From Nocardia asteroides (GTDB taxonomy: Bacteria; Actinomycetota; Actinomycetes; Mycobacteriales; Mycobacteriaceae): a DNA stretch of 64,000 nucleotides. The position numbers were made by a program, and so were the translations under genes. Position 1 is the stretch's first letter, and the number at the start of each line of letters is the position of its first letter. The stretch covers positions 6,758,001-6,822,000 of the forward strand of contig CP082844.1 in assembly GCA_019930625.1 (NCBI GenBank), given 5' to 3'. Under the pieces are notes generated by a model that did no database searches, had not been told where the DNA came from, and saw nothing but the letters and a program-made list of their open reading frames with translations. Positions 16,824 through 26,000 of the stretch are shown one piece after another.

Positions 16824-16868
16824 CAGCCGTCGGTCCCGGCGATCGCCGGGACCGACGGCTGTCTTTTT
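16824..16868 (+). terminator. Strong Rho-independent terminator of the PadR-ABC operon
   Basis: Two 18-nt arms (16824-16841 and 16844-16861) are perfectly complementary around a 2-nt centre, beginning CAGCCGTCGG and ending CCGACGGCTG, followed by TCTTTTT. It can stop the plus-strand operon and protects it from the convergent CDF gene. Confidence 0.9.
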
Positions 16869-16906
16869 CGTGACATGGCAGGTTCTTTCACCGGGATTCG
16901 GGATTG

Positions 16907-17617
16907 TCAGTGGCAGCAGTCGCAGTCGTGGCCGGCGGTGCGGTCGGTGGCGCCGAGCGCGACCGGTGCGGGACAGCAGGTGTCGCCTTTCCAGGCGTTG
17001 ACGCCTTCGCGCACCGCGATCACCGCGATCACCAGCGCGGCGATCGGGTCGGCCCACGACCAGCCGAACAGGCTGTTGAGCAGCAGCCCGGCAAGCAGCA
17101 CCGCCGACAGGTAGGTGCACAGCAGGGTCTGCTTGGAATCGGCGACCGCGGAGGCGGAACCTAGTTCGCGTCCGGTGCGGCGTTGCGCGGCTGACAGCAC
17201 CGGCATGATGACCAAGCTGGCGGTGGCCAACGCGATCCCGATCGGGGAATGCTGCACCTGCCCGATACCGGCCAGCGCTCGGATCGAGTCGACGGTGACG
17301 TAGGCGGCGAGAGCGAAGAAGGAGAACGCGACGATCCGTAGCGCGATCTTCTCCCGCTTCTCCGGATCGCGGCCTGCGAACTGCCATGCCACCGCAGCCG
17401 CGGAGGACACTTCGATCACCGAGTCCAGCCCGAACCCGATCAACGCCGTTGAGGACACCCGCGCGCCCTCGCTCAGGGCGATGGCAGCCTCGAGGACGTT
17501 GTAGGAGATCGTGCCCGCGACCAACCAGCGGATCCGCCGCGCCAGGACCGCTTTGCGATCCGAGCTCGGACCGAGCGCGACCGCCGACGGCGGCGAGGGC
17601 ATACCAGGCGAAGACAT
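16907..17617 (-). CDS. CDF-family metal cation exporter with a Cys/His-rich tail
   Basis: The 236-residue protein has the cation diffusion facilitator membrane domain: YNVLEAAIALSEG in TM1-2, IGFGLDSVIEVSSAAAVAW in TM2 with the D of the transport site, VADSKQTLLCTYLSAVLLAG in TM5 and WADPIAALVIAVIAVREG in TM6 with its D. The usual ~90-residue cytoplasmic domain is missing; instead the protein ends in WKGDTCCPAPVALG and GHDCDCCH, a likely metal-binding tail. The ATG at 17617 overlaps the ArsR stop (TGATG), showing coupling. With the CmtR-like sensor it forms a cadmium, lead or zinc efflux unit. Confidence 0.88.
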   Translation of the reverse strand: MSSPGMPSPPSAVALGPSSDRKAVLARRIRWLVAGTISYNVLEAAIALSEGARVSSTALIGFGLDSVIEVSSAAAVAWQFAGRDPEKREKIALRIVAFSFFALAAYVTVDSIRALAGIGQVQHSPIGIALATASLVIMPVLSAAQRRTGRELGSASAVADSKQTLLCTYLSAVLLAGLLLNSLFGWSWADPIAALVIAVIAVREGVNAWKGDTCCPAPVALGATDRTAGHDCDCCH

Positions 17618-17946
17618 CAGCAGCACGCCTCCGCATCGGCGTCCGGGCAGCAGGCCGGGTCCACCGCCAGCACCAGCCCCAGCAGGTCCTCCAACGCGGC
17701 CGCGATCCGGGCGTCGGCCAACTCGTAACGGCTGCGACGACCTTCCGGCACCGCGACAACCAGCCCACACCCGCGCAGGCACGCCAAATGGTTCGACAAG
17801 ATCTGCCGCGACACCCCGATCCGCTCGGCCAGATCCGACGGATACCCCGGCGCCTGGCGCAGATCGAGCAGGATCTGGGTGCGGGTCGGGTCCGACAACG
17901 CGTGCCCGAAACGGGCCAGCGCATCACGGTGCAGCACGGTTTCCAT
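17617..17946 (-). CDS. ArsR/SmtB-family metal sensor, CmtR-like
   Basis: The 109-residue repressor has an ArsR winged helix (LSDPTRTQILLDLRQAPGYP, then LAERIGVSRQILSNHLACLR). Cys56 and Cys60 in LACLRGCGLVV match in position and context the Cys57/Cys61 ligands of CmtR from M. tuberculosis, a Cd/Pb sensor; the C-terminal DPACCPDADAEACC supplies further cysteines where CmtR has Cys102. It controls itself and the overlapping CDF exporter. A perfect TACAGA-TTTT-TCTGTA repeat lies 10 nt before the ATG. Confidence 0.92.
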   Translation of the reverse strand: METVLHRDALARFGHALSDPTRTQILLDLRQAPGYPSDLAERIGVSRQILSNHLACLRGCGLVVAVPEGRRSRYELADARIAAALEDLLGLVLAVDPACCPDADAEACC

Positions 17947-17956
17947 GTCCCCATAG

Positions 17957-17972
17957 TACAGATTTTTCTGTA
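17957..17972. promoter_or_regulatory. ArsR (CmtR-like) operator candidate
   Basis: TACAGATTTTTCTGTA is a 16-bp inverted repeat with perfect 6-bp arms, directly upstream of the ArsR start codon and in a locally AT-rich promoter. The position fits metal-relieved repression of the ArsR-CDF operon. Confidence 0.6.
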
Positions 17973-18005
17973 TTCAGTTGGAACTGGATCATCTGAAGAT
18001 CGAGT

Positions 18006-19193
18006 TCAGCTGTTGACCGCCTGCAGCGCGTCGAGGTCCATGATCGCCGTGGACGTGCGGTGCACGATCGCGCGACATACCTCCTCGGGTTGGAATTCGG
18101 GCATGAGGGCGCTGCGTCCGATCGTGATCATCCATGCGAAATAGGGATAGAGGCACTGCTGTCGGTAAGCGAGCCATGCGGCTTCGAACGGCAGAGCAGG
18201 CCCGCCTGCCGCATGCAGGCGGTCGACGTAGAACTCGATGAGCTCACGCTCCCAGGCCCGGCGATCCTCCACCTCGAGCCCGGAAGTGATGATGTAGGTC
18301 ACGTCGAAAGCCCAACTGCCCCGTAATACCAACTGCCAGTCGGTGAAACCCATGCCGCCGTCATCGCACATGTACGCGTTGCCGATGTGAGGGTCCCCGT
18401 GCAGCAGTGTCTGTGGGCTTCGTTCGGCGATCAGTAGGGACTTTTCGCACGCATCGTAGAGGTCGTTCTGTACGGGAGGCAGCGTGTCCGGCACGAGCTG
18501 GGGGGCGCGCCTGAGCCCGACCCTCGCTCGTTTCTTCATTCCGAGGAGCCGGTCGAAGTTGCGGAAGTGCGCGCTCGGCGTCTTCAACCATTCGTGCGAC
18601 TTCAGTTCGGGTGATTCCCAGTAGTGACCATGCCAGACGGCCATGTTGGCCAACAGGTCTTGGATCTGCTCCCGAGTGATGGGCTCCATCGGGGTGCAGA
18701 ACCGTGCCTGCTTGGTGACGCCGATGTCTTCGAGCAGCGTGAGTGACCGGCCCGTGCGCAAATCCGCGGCGCCGAAATATCCCTGCGGCGCTTCGATCTC
18801 CAGCTCTGTACGCAAGTGCTGGAAGAACCCGGGCTCACCGGGCAGCGCGTGTGCCAAGTATTGCGTCAGACGCTGGGTGAAAGTCGACGTTGTCTTGGCG
18901 AAAAGATGCTCAGGCAACCGAGCTTTCCGACCGGCCTCGTTGTAGCTGACCGTAGCCTTCCACCGGGTGGTCGTGCCAACGCTGGCATCGACGATCTCGA
19001 ACGATTCCACCTCCACTCCAGGATGCTCGGCCGCAAGGACCGTGGTCAGCCACTGCGCATCGACCTCGCTCTTCTTCATCGGAATATCGACGACTTCGCG
19101 GCGAAACACTCTCTCCGCCAGCACGTGGCCGCCGAGCCTCAGAATTCCGGGCAGCACTCCTCGAGCTGGACCGCTTGTCGATGCTTTGCCCAC
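18006..19193 (-). CDS. Aminoglycoside-phosphotransferase/ecdysteroid-kinase-like phosphotransferase
   Basis: The 395-residue protein has the APH-type kinase fold. QTLLHGDPHIGNAYMCDDGG near residue 275 carries the catalytic HGDxHxGN loop, and GFTDWQLVLRGSWAFDVTY carries the metal-binding D and the structural W. The N-terminal lobe has WKATVSYNEAG and LPEHLFAKTT with a likely ATP-binding lysine. This subgroup includes many actinobacterial proteins of unknown substrate, often near lipid or steroid genes; resistance is not implied. The GTG at 19193 follows GGAAGG by 7 nt and was preferred over the ATG at 19424, whose extension lacks similarity. Confidence 0.85.
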   Translation of the reverse strand: MGKASTSGPARGVLPGILRLGGHVLAERVFRREVVDIPMKKSEVDAQWLTTVLAAEHPGVEVESFEIVDASVGTTTRWKATVSYNEAGRKARLPEHLFAKTTSTFTQRLTQYLAHALPGEPGFFQHLRTELEIEAPQGYFGAADLRTGRSLTLLEDIGVTKQARFCTPMEPITREQIQDLLANMAVWHGHYWESPELKSHEWLKTPSAHFRNFDRLLGMKKRARVGLRRAPQLVPDTLPPVQNDLYDACEKSLLIAERSPQTLLHGDPHIGNAYMCDDGGMGFTDWQLVLRGSWAFDVTYIITSGLEVEDRRAWERELIEFYVDRLHAAGGPALPFEAAWLAYRQQCLYPYFAWMITIGRSALMPEFQPEEVCRAIVHRTSTAIMDLDALQAVNS

Positions 19194-19433
19194 GCCTTCA
19201 CCTTCCTCGACTCGGCACGCTTCACGGCTGCCTGGGGATGGCAAGTATGCGGCAGCGAATTCGGACCCGCGTCGGGGTAACAGGAGTGCGTGAATGCGGG
19301 CATTCCGGCGGATCACCGCTTTCACGTGCCGATACGCCCAGCTCTCGATCGGCCGGCAGGCACACAAGATGGCGCGGTTTGCAGAGTGATTGGCACGCGG
19401 TTCTCGCCTGCTACGCGAGGACACCCGTCATCG

Positions 19434-20498
19434 TCAGGTCCGAGTGGCCCATCTCTGCTGGGCTCGACGCAGCGTCCCGGGATCGGAGTAGCCGAGGCGG
19501 CCGGCCAACGATGTGGGGGTGTCGTCCGGGCTGGTATGGGTGCGGTGTTCCGCCAGGGCGCTGCGTGCGCGGTCGAGTTCGCGAGTCCAGGTGGTCCCCT
19601 CGTCGGCAAGCCGTCGCTGCAGACTGCGCCTGCTTGTTGCCATGTAACGCGCGGCACGATCTATGGTCACTCGGCCGTCGCCCAGCATTGCGGTCAGTGC
19701 GTGGTGCACCTGACTGGACCAGGTGGCCTCGACGCGGCGCGGTGGCGGCATAGTTGCCGCGCACCGGCGCAAGATGTCGGCGAGTGCGGGGTCGGCTGTT
19801 CGCAGCGGCAGCGCCAGATCGCCGGTGCGGAACGTGATCTGATCTGTCGGCGCACCGAAATCGACCCGACGCGTACCGAACGCCTCGATGAAGCGGATGT
19901 GTCGCCGTGGCGCGCGTTGCCGGAAACGGATCCGGACCGGATGCAGATTCCGTCCGGTGACGTATCGCGCCCGGGTCACGACAGCAGCGAGGGCGAACTG
20001 CGTGGCCAGTTGACGTCCGCGTCCATGGCCGTTGAGCAACCGGACATCCGCATTCGCCTCGTCGAGGGACTCGCCTGACACCGCGAATCCGACATTGGTG
20101 GTGACCAGGCTCGCATGCTGCTCGGAAAGCGCCAGACCTTCGCCGAGGGTCGGCGCCGTGCTGAACAAGTAGTCGTGCAGACCGAAGCGTCCCACCGTGT
20201 TCATCTGCCCGAGGCGCAGCGCTACATGCGGATCGTCCAGCTCGTGTTCGGCCAGTTCCCACAGATGCAACTGACTTTGGCTGGGCACCATCGTGTCACT
20301 GCTTTCCAACACCCACTCCGGCAAATCCGCCGCCCGGGCCAACTGCTGCCGCGACGACCGGCTCGAACCGGCGTTGTCCAAGATGAATCTCGAGAACGCA
20401 ACGTTGTCCAACGTATCCAATTTCGCGCACCTGATCAGAACGAACCGGCAGTGCCGACACGTCCCGAACGGCGACGCTCCTCGAGCGTAGTCGAGCAC
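19434..20498 (-). CDS. AraC-family transcriptional regulator
   Basis: This regulator has an N-terminal arabinose_bd-like/OruR-type ligand domain (ELDDPHVALRLGQMNTVGRF, LHDYLFSTAPTLGEGLA) and a C-terminal AraC double HTH (VTIDRAARYMATSRRSLQRR, then LAGRLGYSDPGTLRRAQQRW). Such proteins usually activate a neighbouring catabolic gene. It is divergent from the alpha/beta hydrolase at 20571, with three 11-bp-phased TGTCAGG repeats between them. The ATG at 20498 may be too early; similarity begins around residue 28, and a TTG near there is possible. Confidence 0.85.
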   Translation of the reverse strand: MLDYARGASPFGTCRHCRFVLIRCAKLDTLDNVAFSRFILDNAGSSRSSRQQLARAADLPEWVLESSDTMVPSQSQLHLWELAEHELDDPHVALRLGQMNTVGRFGLHDYLFSTAPTLGEGLALSEQHASLVTTNVGFAVSGESLDEANADVRLLNGHGRGRQLATQFALAAVVTRARYVTGRNLHPVRIRFRQRAPRRHIRFIEAFGTRRVDFGAPTDQITFRTGDLALPLRTADPALADILRRCAATMPPPRRVEATWSSQVHHALTAMLGDGRVTIDRAARYMATSRRSLQRRLADEGTTWTRELDRARSALAEHRTHTSPDDTPTSLAGRLGYSDPGTLRRAQQRWATRT

Positions 20499-20519
20499 TG
20501 CGGGCCAGGTGGAGTTCCG

Positions 20520-20552
20520 TGTCAGGCTGGTGTCAGGGTGTTGTCAGGCCGG
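20520..20552. repeat. Three 11-bp-phased direct repeats in the AraC/hydrolase promoter region
   Basis: TGTCAGG starts at 20520, 20531 and 20542, an exact 11-bp period, so the copies lie on one face of the helix. They sit 20-50 nt before the hydrolase start. AraC-type proteins bind direct repeats with one-turn spacing, so this is a good candidate binding array. Confidence 0.6.
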
Positions 20553-20570
20553 ACGCCGAGTGTGATCGTC

Positions 20571-21407
20571 ATGACGAAAAACAGCACTTCCTCGACCAGT
20601 TCGAAGTGGACCGGCATGGTCACGGTCGACGATACGGCCTTGGCCGTCACCGACACCGGCGGTTTCGGTATCCCGGTGGTCTACCTCAACGGCCAGTTCG
20701 CCACTCAGGGGTACTGGCGGAAAGTCATCGCCGAACTCGGTCCCGGCTTCCGGCACATCACCTACGACGAGCGGGCACGCGGCAAATCACGGCGCTCGGC
20801 GGACTACTCCTTCGAAGCCGCCGTCCGGGATGTCGATGCCGTCCTGGCGGCCAGGGGTGTGGACCGGGCACTGCTGGTGGGCTGGTCCTACGGGGCAGTC
20901 GTCGCCGCACACTGGGCCAACCGCAATCCCGCCCGTGCCCTCGGCGCGGTCTTGGTCGACGGCGCCTTCCCCTACGACTGGCTCGACTCGGCCATGGAGC
21001 AGCGGATTCGCAAGCTGTTCAGACGGCTGAGCTTGTTCACCCCGCTGCTGCGCCCGACCGGCCTGACCCCGCGGATGACGGCCGAACAGATGGCCGACAG
21101 CAACATCGAACTCGGCAGGCTCTCCCGCGAACGCGAACTGGGGCCCGTGCTCGAGGACATCACCGTTGCGGTGCGGTATGTGGTCGCCTCGGGGACGTCC
21201 TTCGGAAGCCGCGGTGACGAGCAAGAACGGATCCGCGCCTGCCTCGACGCGGTGACCACCCGCAACCCGAACATCCAGATCAGCGCGAAGGTCCCCAGCA
21301 ACCACGGCGCCCTCCTGCGCAAGGACTTCCGCGCCATCGCCGAGGCCGTACGCGAGACCGCAGCGGTCGCCCATGACCCGGACAGTGCGCCGAGCGAAGC
21401 GCTCTAG
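20571..21407 (+). CDS. Alpha/beta-fold hydrolase
   Basis: The 278-residue protein has the alpha/beta hydrolase core: VVYLNGQFATQGYWRKVIAE, YDERARGKSRRSADYSFEAA, the nucleophile elbow VGWSYGAVVAAHWA, and a C-terminal NIQISAKVPSNHGALLRKD with the catalytic histidine. It probably cleaves an ester or another activated bond; the substrate is unknown. The ATG at 20571 is used because similarity begins soon after; the frame is open far upstream but there it overlaps the AraC gene. Expression is likely controlled by the divergent AraC protein. Confidence 0.85.
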   Translation: MTKNSTSSTSSKWTGMVTVDDTALAVTDTGGFGIPVVYLNGQFATQGYWRKVIAELGPGFRHITYDERARGKSRRSADYSFEAAVRDVDAVLAARGVDRALLVGWSYGAVVAAHWANRNPARALGAVLVDGAFPYDWLDSAMEQRIRKLFRRLSLFTPLLRPTGLTPRMTAEQMADSNIELGRLSRERELGPVLEDITVAVRYVVASGTSFGSRGDEQERIRACLDAVTTRNPNIQISAKVPSNHGALLRKDFRAIAEAVRETAAVAHDPDSAPSEAL

Positions 21408-21562
21408 GATCTCGACCCGCGCGGCAACAGCCGTGTCAGGCGGCGCCGAAGTAGCCGACGGATCGGCGGTCCGGTGCTCGTTGCCCGATCACCGGTTCCC
21501 GCCGATCCGGCGCAGGCGAATCGCGGTGGCGAGACCGCTGTGGGGCCTGGCGAGCCGGTGCG

Positions 21563-21859
21563 CTACGGGATGTAGACGATGCGGTCGTCCGTCTCCGCGT
21601 TCCACGTCTCGGCGACCTGGGCGAGGGGCACGGGACGTGCCCGCACGTCGATCGCGCCGGTGTGCACCGCGACGGCGAGTTCCGGCAGTTTCGCGAGGAA
21701 GTCGCGGGAGGAGACCGAGCCGATACCGCTACCGCAGATCTGCAACCGCGACGCGCGCAGCAGCGAGGAGTCGACGGGAATCGTCTGACCGGCGACGGAT
21801 CCGATCGCGACAACGGCGAGTCCGAGGCACCGGCTGGTGACCGCCGACAGGACGGACAC
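21563..21859 (-). pseudogene. C-terminal third of a zinc-type alcohol dehydrogenase/quinone oxidoreductase
   Basis: The 98-residue frame (GTG at 21859) reads GLAVVAIGSVAGQTIPVDSS, LLRASRLQICGSGIGSVSSR, then VPLAQVAETWNAETDDRIVY, the last part of an MDR/ADH-family protein. The catalytic domain and the NADP-binding GxGxxG are missing. It starts directly after the HbpS/GlcG-like gene, as if the rest was lost in a deletion. It is unlikely to be functional. Confidence 0.65.
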
Positions 21860-22258
21860 TCAGCCCGTCAGGGCGGCCGCCGACGCGATCTTGTGATCGA
21901 CGATCGGGGTTGTCGCGCCGGATATTCCGAGTGCACCGATCACGCCCCCACCCGCTCGTATGAGCACAACGCCACCGTGTGGAACGAACGGATCGGGCGA
22001 GGACACCGCACCGGGCAACAGATGACCGGGGTCGTTGAGCGGGGCCATCTGACTGGTGTCGAACCCTAGCGCGATCGCGGCCGCCGCCTTGCGTTGGGCG
22101 GAGTCGATGGTGGGCGGCGGGGTGCCGGACATGCGTGCGAATGCGATCAGATCGCCGCTGGCGTCGACCACTGCGATCGTGACAGCTTCCCCGCGGACGG
22201 CCGCGGCTCGGCGGGCGGCGGCAACCACGGAATCGGCACGGTCGAGCGAGATCGTCAT
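21860..22258 (-). CDS. GlcG/HbpS-family haem-binding-like protein
   Basis: The 132-residue protein matches the GlcG/HbpS (DUF336) fold: VTIAVVDASGDLIAFARMSG, TIDSAQRKAAAAIALGFDTS, GGVVLIRAGGGVIGALGISG. HbpS of Streptomyces binds haem and signals oxidative stress, while GlcG homologues often sit in catabolic operons; no signal peptide is present here, favouring the cytoplasmic type. A decayed ADH fragment follows immediately, suggesting a former catabolic operon. Confidence 0.88.
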   Translation of the reverse strand: MTISLDRADSVVAAARRAAAVRGEAVTIAVVDASGDLIAFARMSGTPPPTIDSAQRKAAAAIALGFDTSQMAPLNDPGHLLPGAVSSPDPFVPHGGVVLIRAGGGVIGALGISGATTPIVDHKIASAAALTG

Positions 22259-22312
22259 GGGTCAAGAATGACCTACCGAGCGCACCCGCGGCGTGCGCTA
22301 GGGTTCGAACCC

Positions 22313-23076
22313 GTGTCCAAGCTGCGGCGGCGAGTGGTCGAGGCTGCGGAAGCAACGCTGGCCCAACGCAAATACGTGTCGGCGGTCGATATCTTCGCCG
22401 TTCTGGGGTGGGTGCGATCCAGCCATATCGATCGCTGGCGCCAAGGGCAGGTGCTGTCGTTGGAACGAGTCACGGCCGTCGACGGGCGGCGAATGAAAGA
22501 GGCGGCCGAACTGCTGAGCGAGTGGGCCCGCGAACACGGGCTCACCGCGAGCACAGCGGCGTATCTGTCGGGCGCGCGCGATCGCCAGGCGCTGCGATTC
22601 GTCGACGACGGCGACGAGGAGGCGTTCCGCGTGCACTGGCTTTCGGCGGAACTCAGCCCGGCCCGGCGCGAACAGATCGTCCAACGCCAGAACCGGCCCC
22701 CGGACCTCACGGTGGTCGAGGCCACGCAGCCGTGGACATGCGCCGAATGCGCCGAAACCGGCCCCTACCTGACGCCCAGGACGTCGAATACCACGCCCGC
22801 ATGTCCGAGGAGATCCGCCGACTGTTCCCGGGCTGCCCCGCCGACCGCGCCACCGAAATCGCCGAACACGCCGCCGCCCGCGGCAGCGGCCGCGTAGGCC
22901 GCACCGCCGCGGCCAAACTTCTCTCTCCCGAAGCGCTCACCCTCGCCGTCATAGCCTCGATCCGTCACCGCGACACCGACTACGACCAACTTCTCATGAC
23001 CGGCATCCCCCGCCCGGAGGCCAGGGCCCGGATCCGTCCCACCGTCGATCACGTCCTCGAAACCTGGCGCGGCTGA
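22313..23076 (+). pseudogene. DUF2293-family gene with internal deletion and frameshift
   Basis: From the GTG at 22313 the frame encodes the family N-terminus (SKLRRRVVEAAEATLAQRKY, WVRSSHIDRWRQGQVLSLER, REQIVQRQNRPPDLTVVEAT) up to the zinc-knuckle-like WTCAECAETGPYL at about 22772. The C-terminal DUF2293 domain (EEIRRLFPGCPADRATEIAE, ARGSGRVGRTAAAKLLSPEA, then RHRDTDYDQLLMTG) follows in another frame to 23076. Relatives have roughly 90 residues between the two parts, including the second half of the Cys motif, so an internal stretch was deleted and the frame lost. Original function unknown. Confidence 0.75.
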
Positions 23077-23088
23077 CACGCCGGCGGG

Positions 23089-26000
23089 CTATAGCTGTGT
23101 CTGTTGGGCTTCCGCGACGATCCAGGCGGCGATTTGTGTGCGTGAGTTGAAGCCGAGTTTGGTCAGGATGTGTTCGACGTGGCCTTGGGCGGTGCGTTGG
23201 GAGATCATCAGTTTGGCGGCGATCTGCTTGTTGCTGAGTCCTTGGGCGACGAGGTCGGCGACCTGCCCCTCTCGCTTGGTCAGCTTCGTGGACCGGCCGG
23301 ACGCGGACGACTTGCCGGTGGTCTGTTCCCCGAGCGCGTACGCGACTGCGGCGTCCATGCCCATTCCCTGGCCTTGCCGGAAGGCCGCGTCGAATCCGCG
23401 AGCGCCGAGGGCGCGACGCGTCGTTCGCTCACATTGCTCATGAAAGCGCGACATACTCCGCAAGACGGCCCGCACGCTGCTGCCCACCAGCCAGTGGCCC
23501 TGCGCGGCTCCCATCAGGACAGCAGCACGCTCGACGTCGCCGTGGTCGGCGACAGTCCAAGCCAGCGCCTCGAGACCGAACGCGACTACCACCGGGCTGT
23601 TCGGCCGCCGATTGACGCGCAACGCCTCCTCCAGCAACTGCCGGGCACGGTCCCGCTCACCTTGCTGCCAGGCGGCGACACCCAAGCCACGCAGCGCGGT
23701 CGAACGATAGAGCAGTTCGCCCTGCGCTTCGGTGATGGAAAGTACCTGGCCGTAATGTTCGCTCGCTCGTGCGACGTCGCCGCGCAGTTCGAACGACCAA
23801 GCGAGGATGGCCAGAGCGCTGACGTACAACTCTCCCGTCCGGTTGGAGCTGAGCATCTCGACAGCTCGTCCGAGGGCGGCCGATGCTTCGGCCACCTCGC
23901 CGCGAGCGAGGGCGACGACGCCGGCGGCGTAGGCGAGCTGTCCCTCGATGCTGGGGGTGGGGGTCTGCGCGGCGAGTGCTCGTCCCTCCTCCAGGAAGGC
24001 GGCGGCAGCCTGAAAATCTCCCTGTGGCGCGGCGACTTCGCAGGCGGCACGCAGGGCGCCGATGCGGTCGGGTATCGAGTGCGCGCGGGGGTGGGCGAGA
24101 ACGCGGTCGATCCAGAAGCGGCCTTCGCCGTACAGGCCGCGAAAGCTCCAGAACTCGTGTAGCGCGGCGACGATGCGCAGCCCTGCTTCCGCCGCGTCCT
24201 CGGTGTCCTCGGACAAGCAGCATTCCAGCGCTTCGCGCAGGTTGGATTGCTCCCGCTCCAGTCTGGCGATCCACTCGGGCTGCCAAGGGCTGATCCACCC
24301 GGCTTCGGCGTCGAGCGCCAATTGCTGGTACCAAGCGCGGTGCCGTCGGCGCAGCTCGGTGTCCTCACCGGACTCACGCAACTTTTCCCGACCGTATTCG
24401 CGCAGTGTCTCGAGCATCCGGAAACGCACCACCGCGTCGACTTCCTCCCGGATCAGGATCGACTTGTCCACCAAGGAGGTCAGCGCATCCAGCGGACTTC
24501 GCTCGGCGTCTACGACCGCCTGCTCGCAGGTGAGGCCGGTGCCGCAGATCTGTTCGGCGGCGTCGAGTTCGAAGCTGCCCGCGAACACCGACAGTCTCGC
24601 CCACAACCGCTGTACGGCTGGACGGCACAACTCGTAACTCCAGTCGATACACCACTTCAGCGTCTGCTGCCGAGGTGGGGCGGTGCGGCTGCCGCGGGTC
24701 AGCAGCGCGTACCGGTCGGTGAGCCGGGCCAAGATCTGATCAGGTGACATCGTGCGCATCCGTGCGGCGGCCAGCTCGATCGCCAGCGGCACCCCATCCA
24801 AATGGGCACAGATCCAGGTCACGGCGGATTTGTTGTCCTCGTCGATTTCGAAGCCCGGTACCGCTGCCGCGGCGCGGTCGGCGAACAATGTCACCGCATC
24901 GAAACGAGGCATTCCTTGTAACGTCGGCTCCCGGTTGGGGTCCGAGACCGTCAGCGGCGGCACCCGCAGCACAGCTTCCCCGGCGATATTCAGTGGCTCG
25001 CGGCTGGTGGCCAGGATCCGCAGATCAGGACAGGTCCGCAGCGCCGTCTCGGTCAACGCCGCCACGGCCTCCACCATATGCTCGCAGTTGTCCAACACCA
25101 GCAAGGTCTCGCGTGAGCCCAGAAAGTCGATAACGATCTCGAGCAATGGCCTGGCCCCCGCGTCTCGCAAACCCAGGGCCGCCGCCACCACATCGACCAG
25201 CAGCGCTGGGTCGGACACCTCGGCCAGCTCGATCAGCCACACCCCGTCTTCGAAATCGCGGCGCGCACCGGCGGCGGCGCGCAACGCCAGCCGTGTTTTG
25301 CCGACCCCGCCGACACCGGTCAACGTCACCAGCCGCGACACCGACAGAAGATTCTTCACCTCGGACAGTTCACTGCGCCGGCCGACGAAGCTGGTCAGCT
25401 CGAGCGGCAGATTGCCACTACGGTCCCGCGCCGCCGCGGTCGGCCTGCGCCACCCCGGCAGTGGTGGCTTCTGCTCGGGATGGTCGAGCCTCTGGTCGTG
25501 CGGCTCGTGATCAGCTTCGCTTCGCGACGCCATCTCCCCCACTGCGAACCCCAGGCGCCGCTGCACCTGCCGGAGAGTCTCGCCCAAAGCGGCGGCCGAG
25601 GGCCGTTCGTGGCGGTCGCGGCTCATCGCCGATTCCACCACCGCCGACACGTCCTCGGGAATATCGTCCGCTCGCAGGTCCGGCACCGGTTGGGTGGTGA
25701 TCCGCACGAACTGCGCCACCATGTTCTCGCCGCCGCGCCGCTCGAACGCCGCATGCCCGGTCAACGCACAGAACAGGGTCGCGCCCAGCCCGTAGACATC
25801 CGCGGCCGGGGTCGGGTCGTCTCCCTCGAGGACCTCCGGGGCGGTGAACGCCGGTGACCCGGTCACAACGCTCGCGGTCGTCCGGAACCCACCCGCGATA
25901 TGGGCGATACCGAAATCGGTCAACGCGGGCTCGCCGTACTCGGTGAGCAGGATGTTGCCCGGCTTCACATCCCGATGCACGATATCCAGGCGATGCGCTC

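Noticed and set aside
22296..22316. GGGTTCGAACCC resembling a tRNA T-arm
   Set aside because: No acceptor, D or anticodon arms can be drawn from the preceding 60 bases; it is a chance palindrome before the DUF2293 relic.
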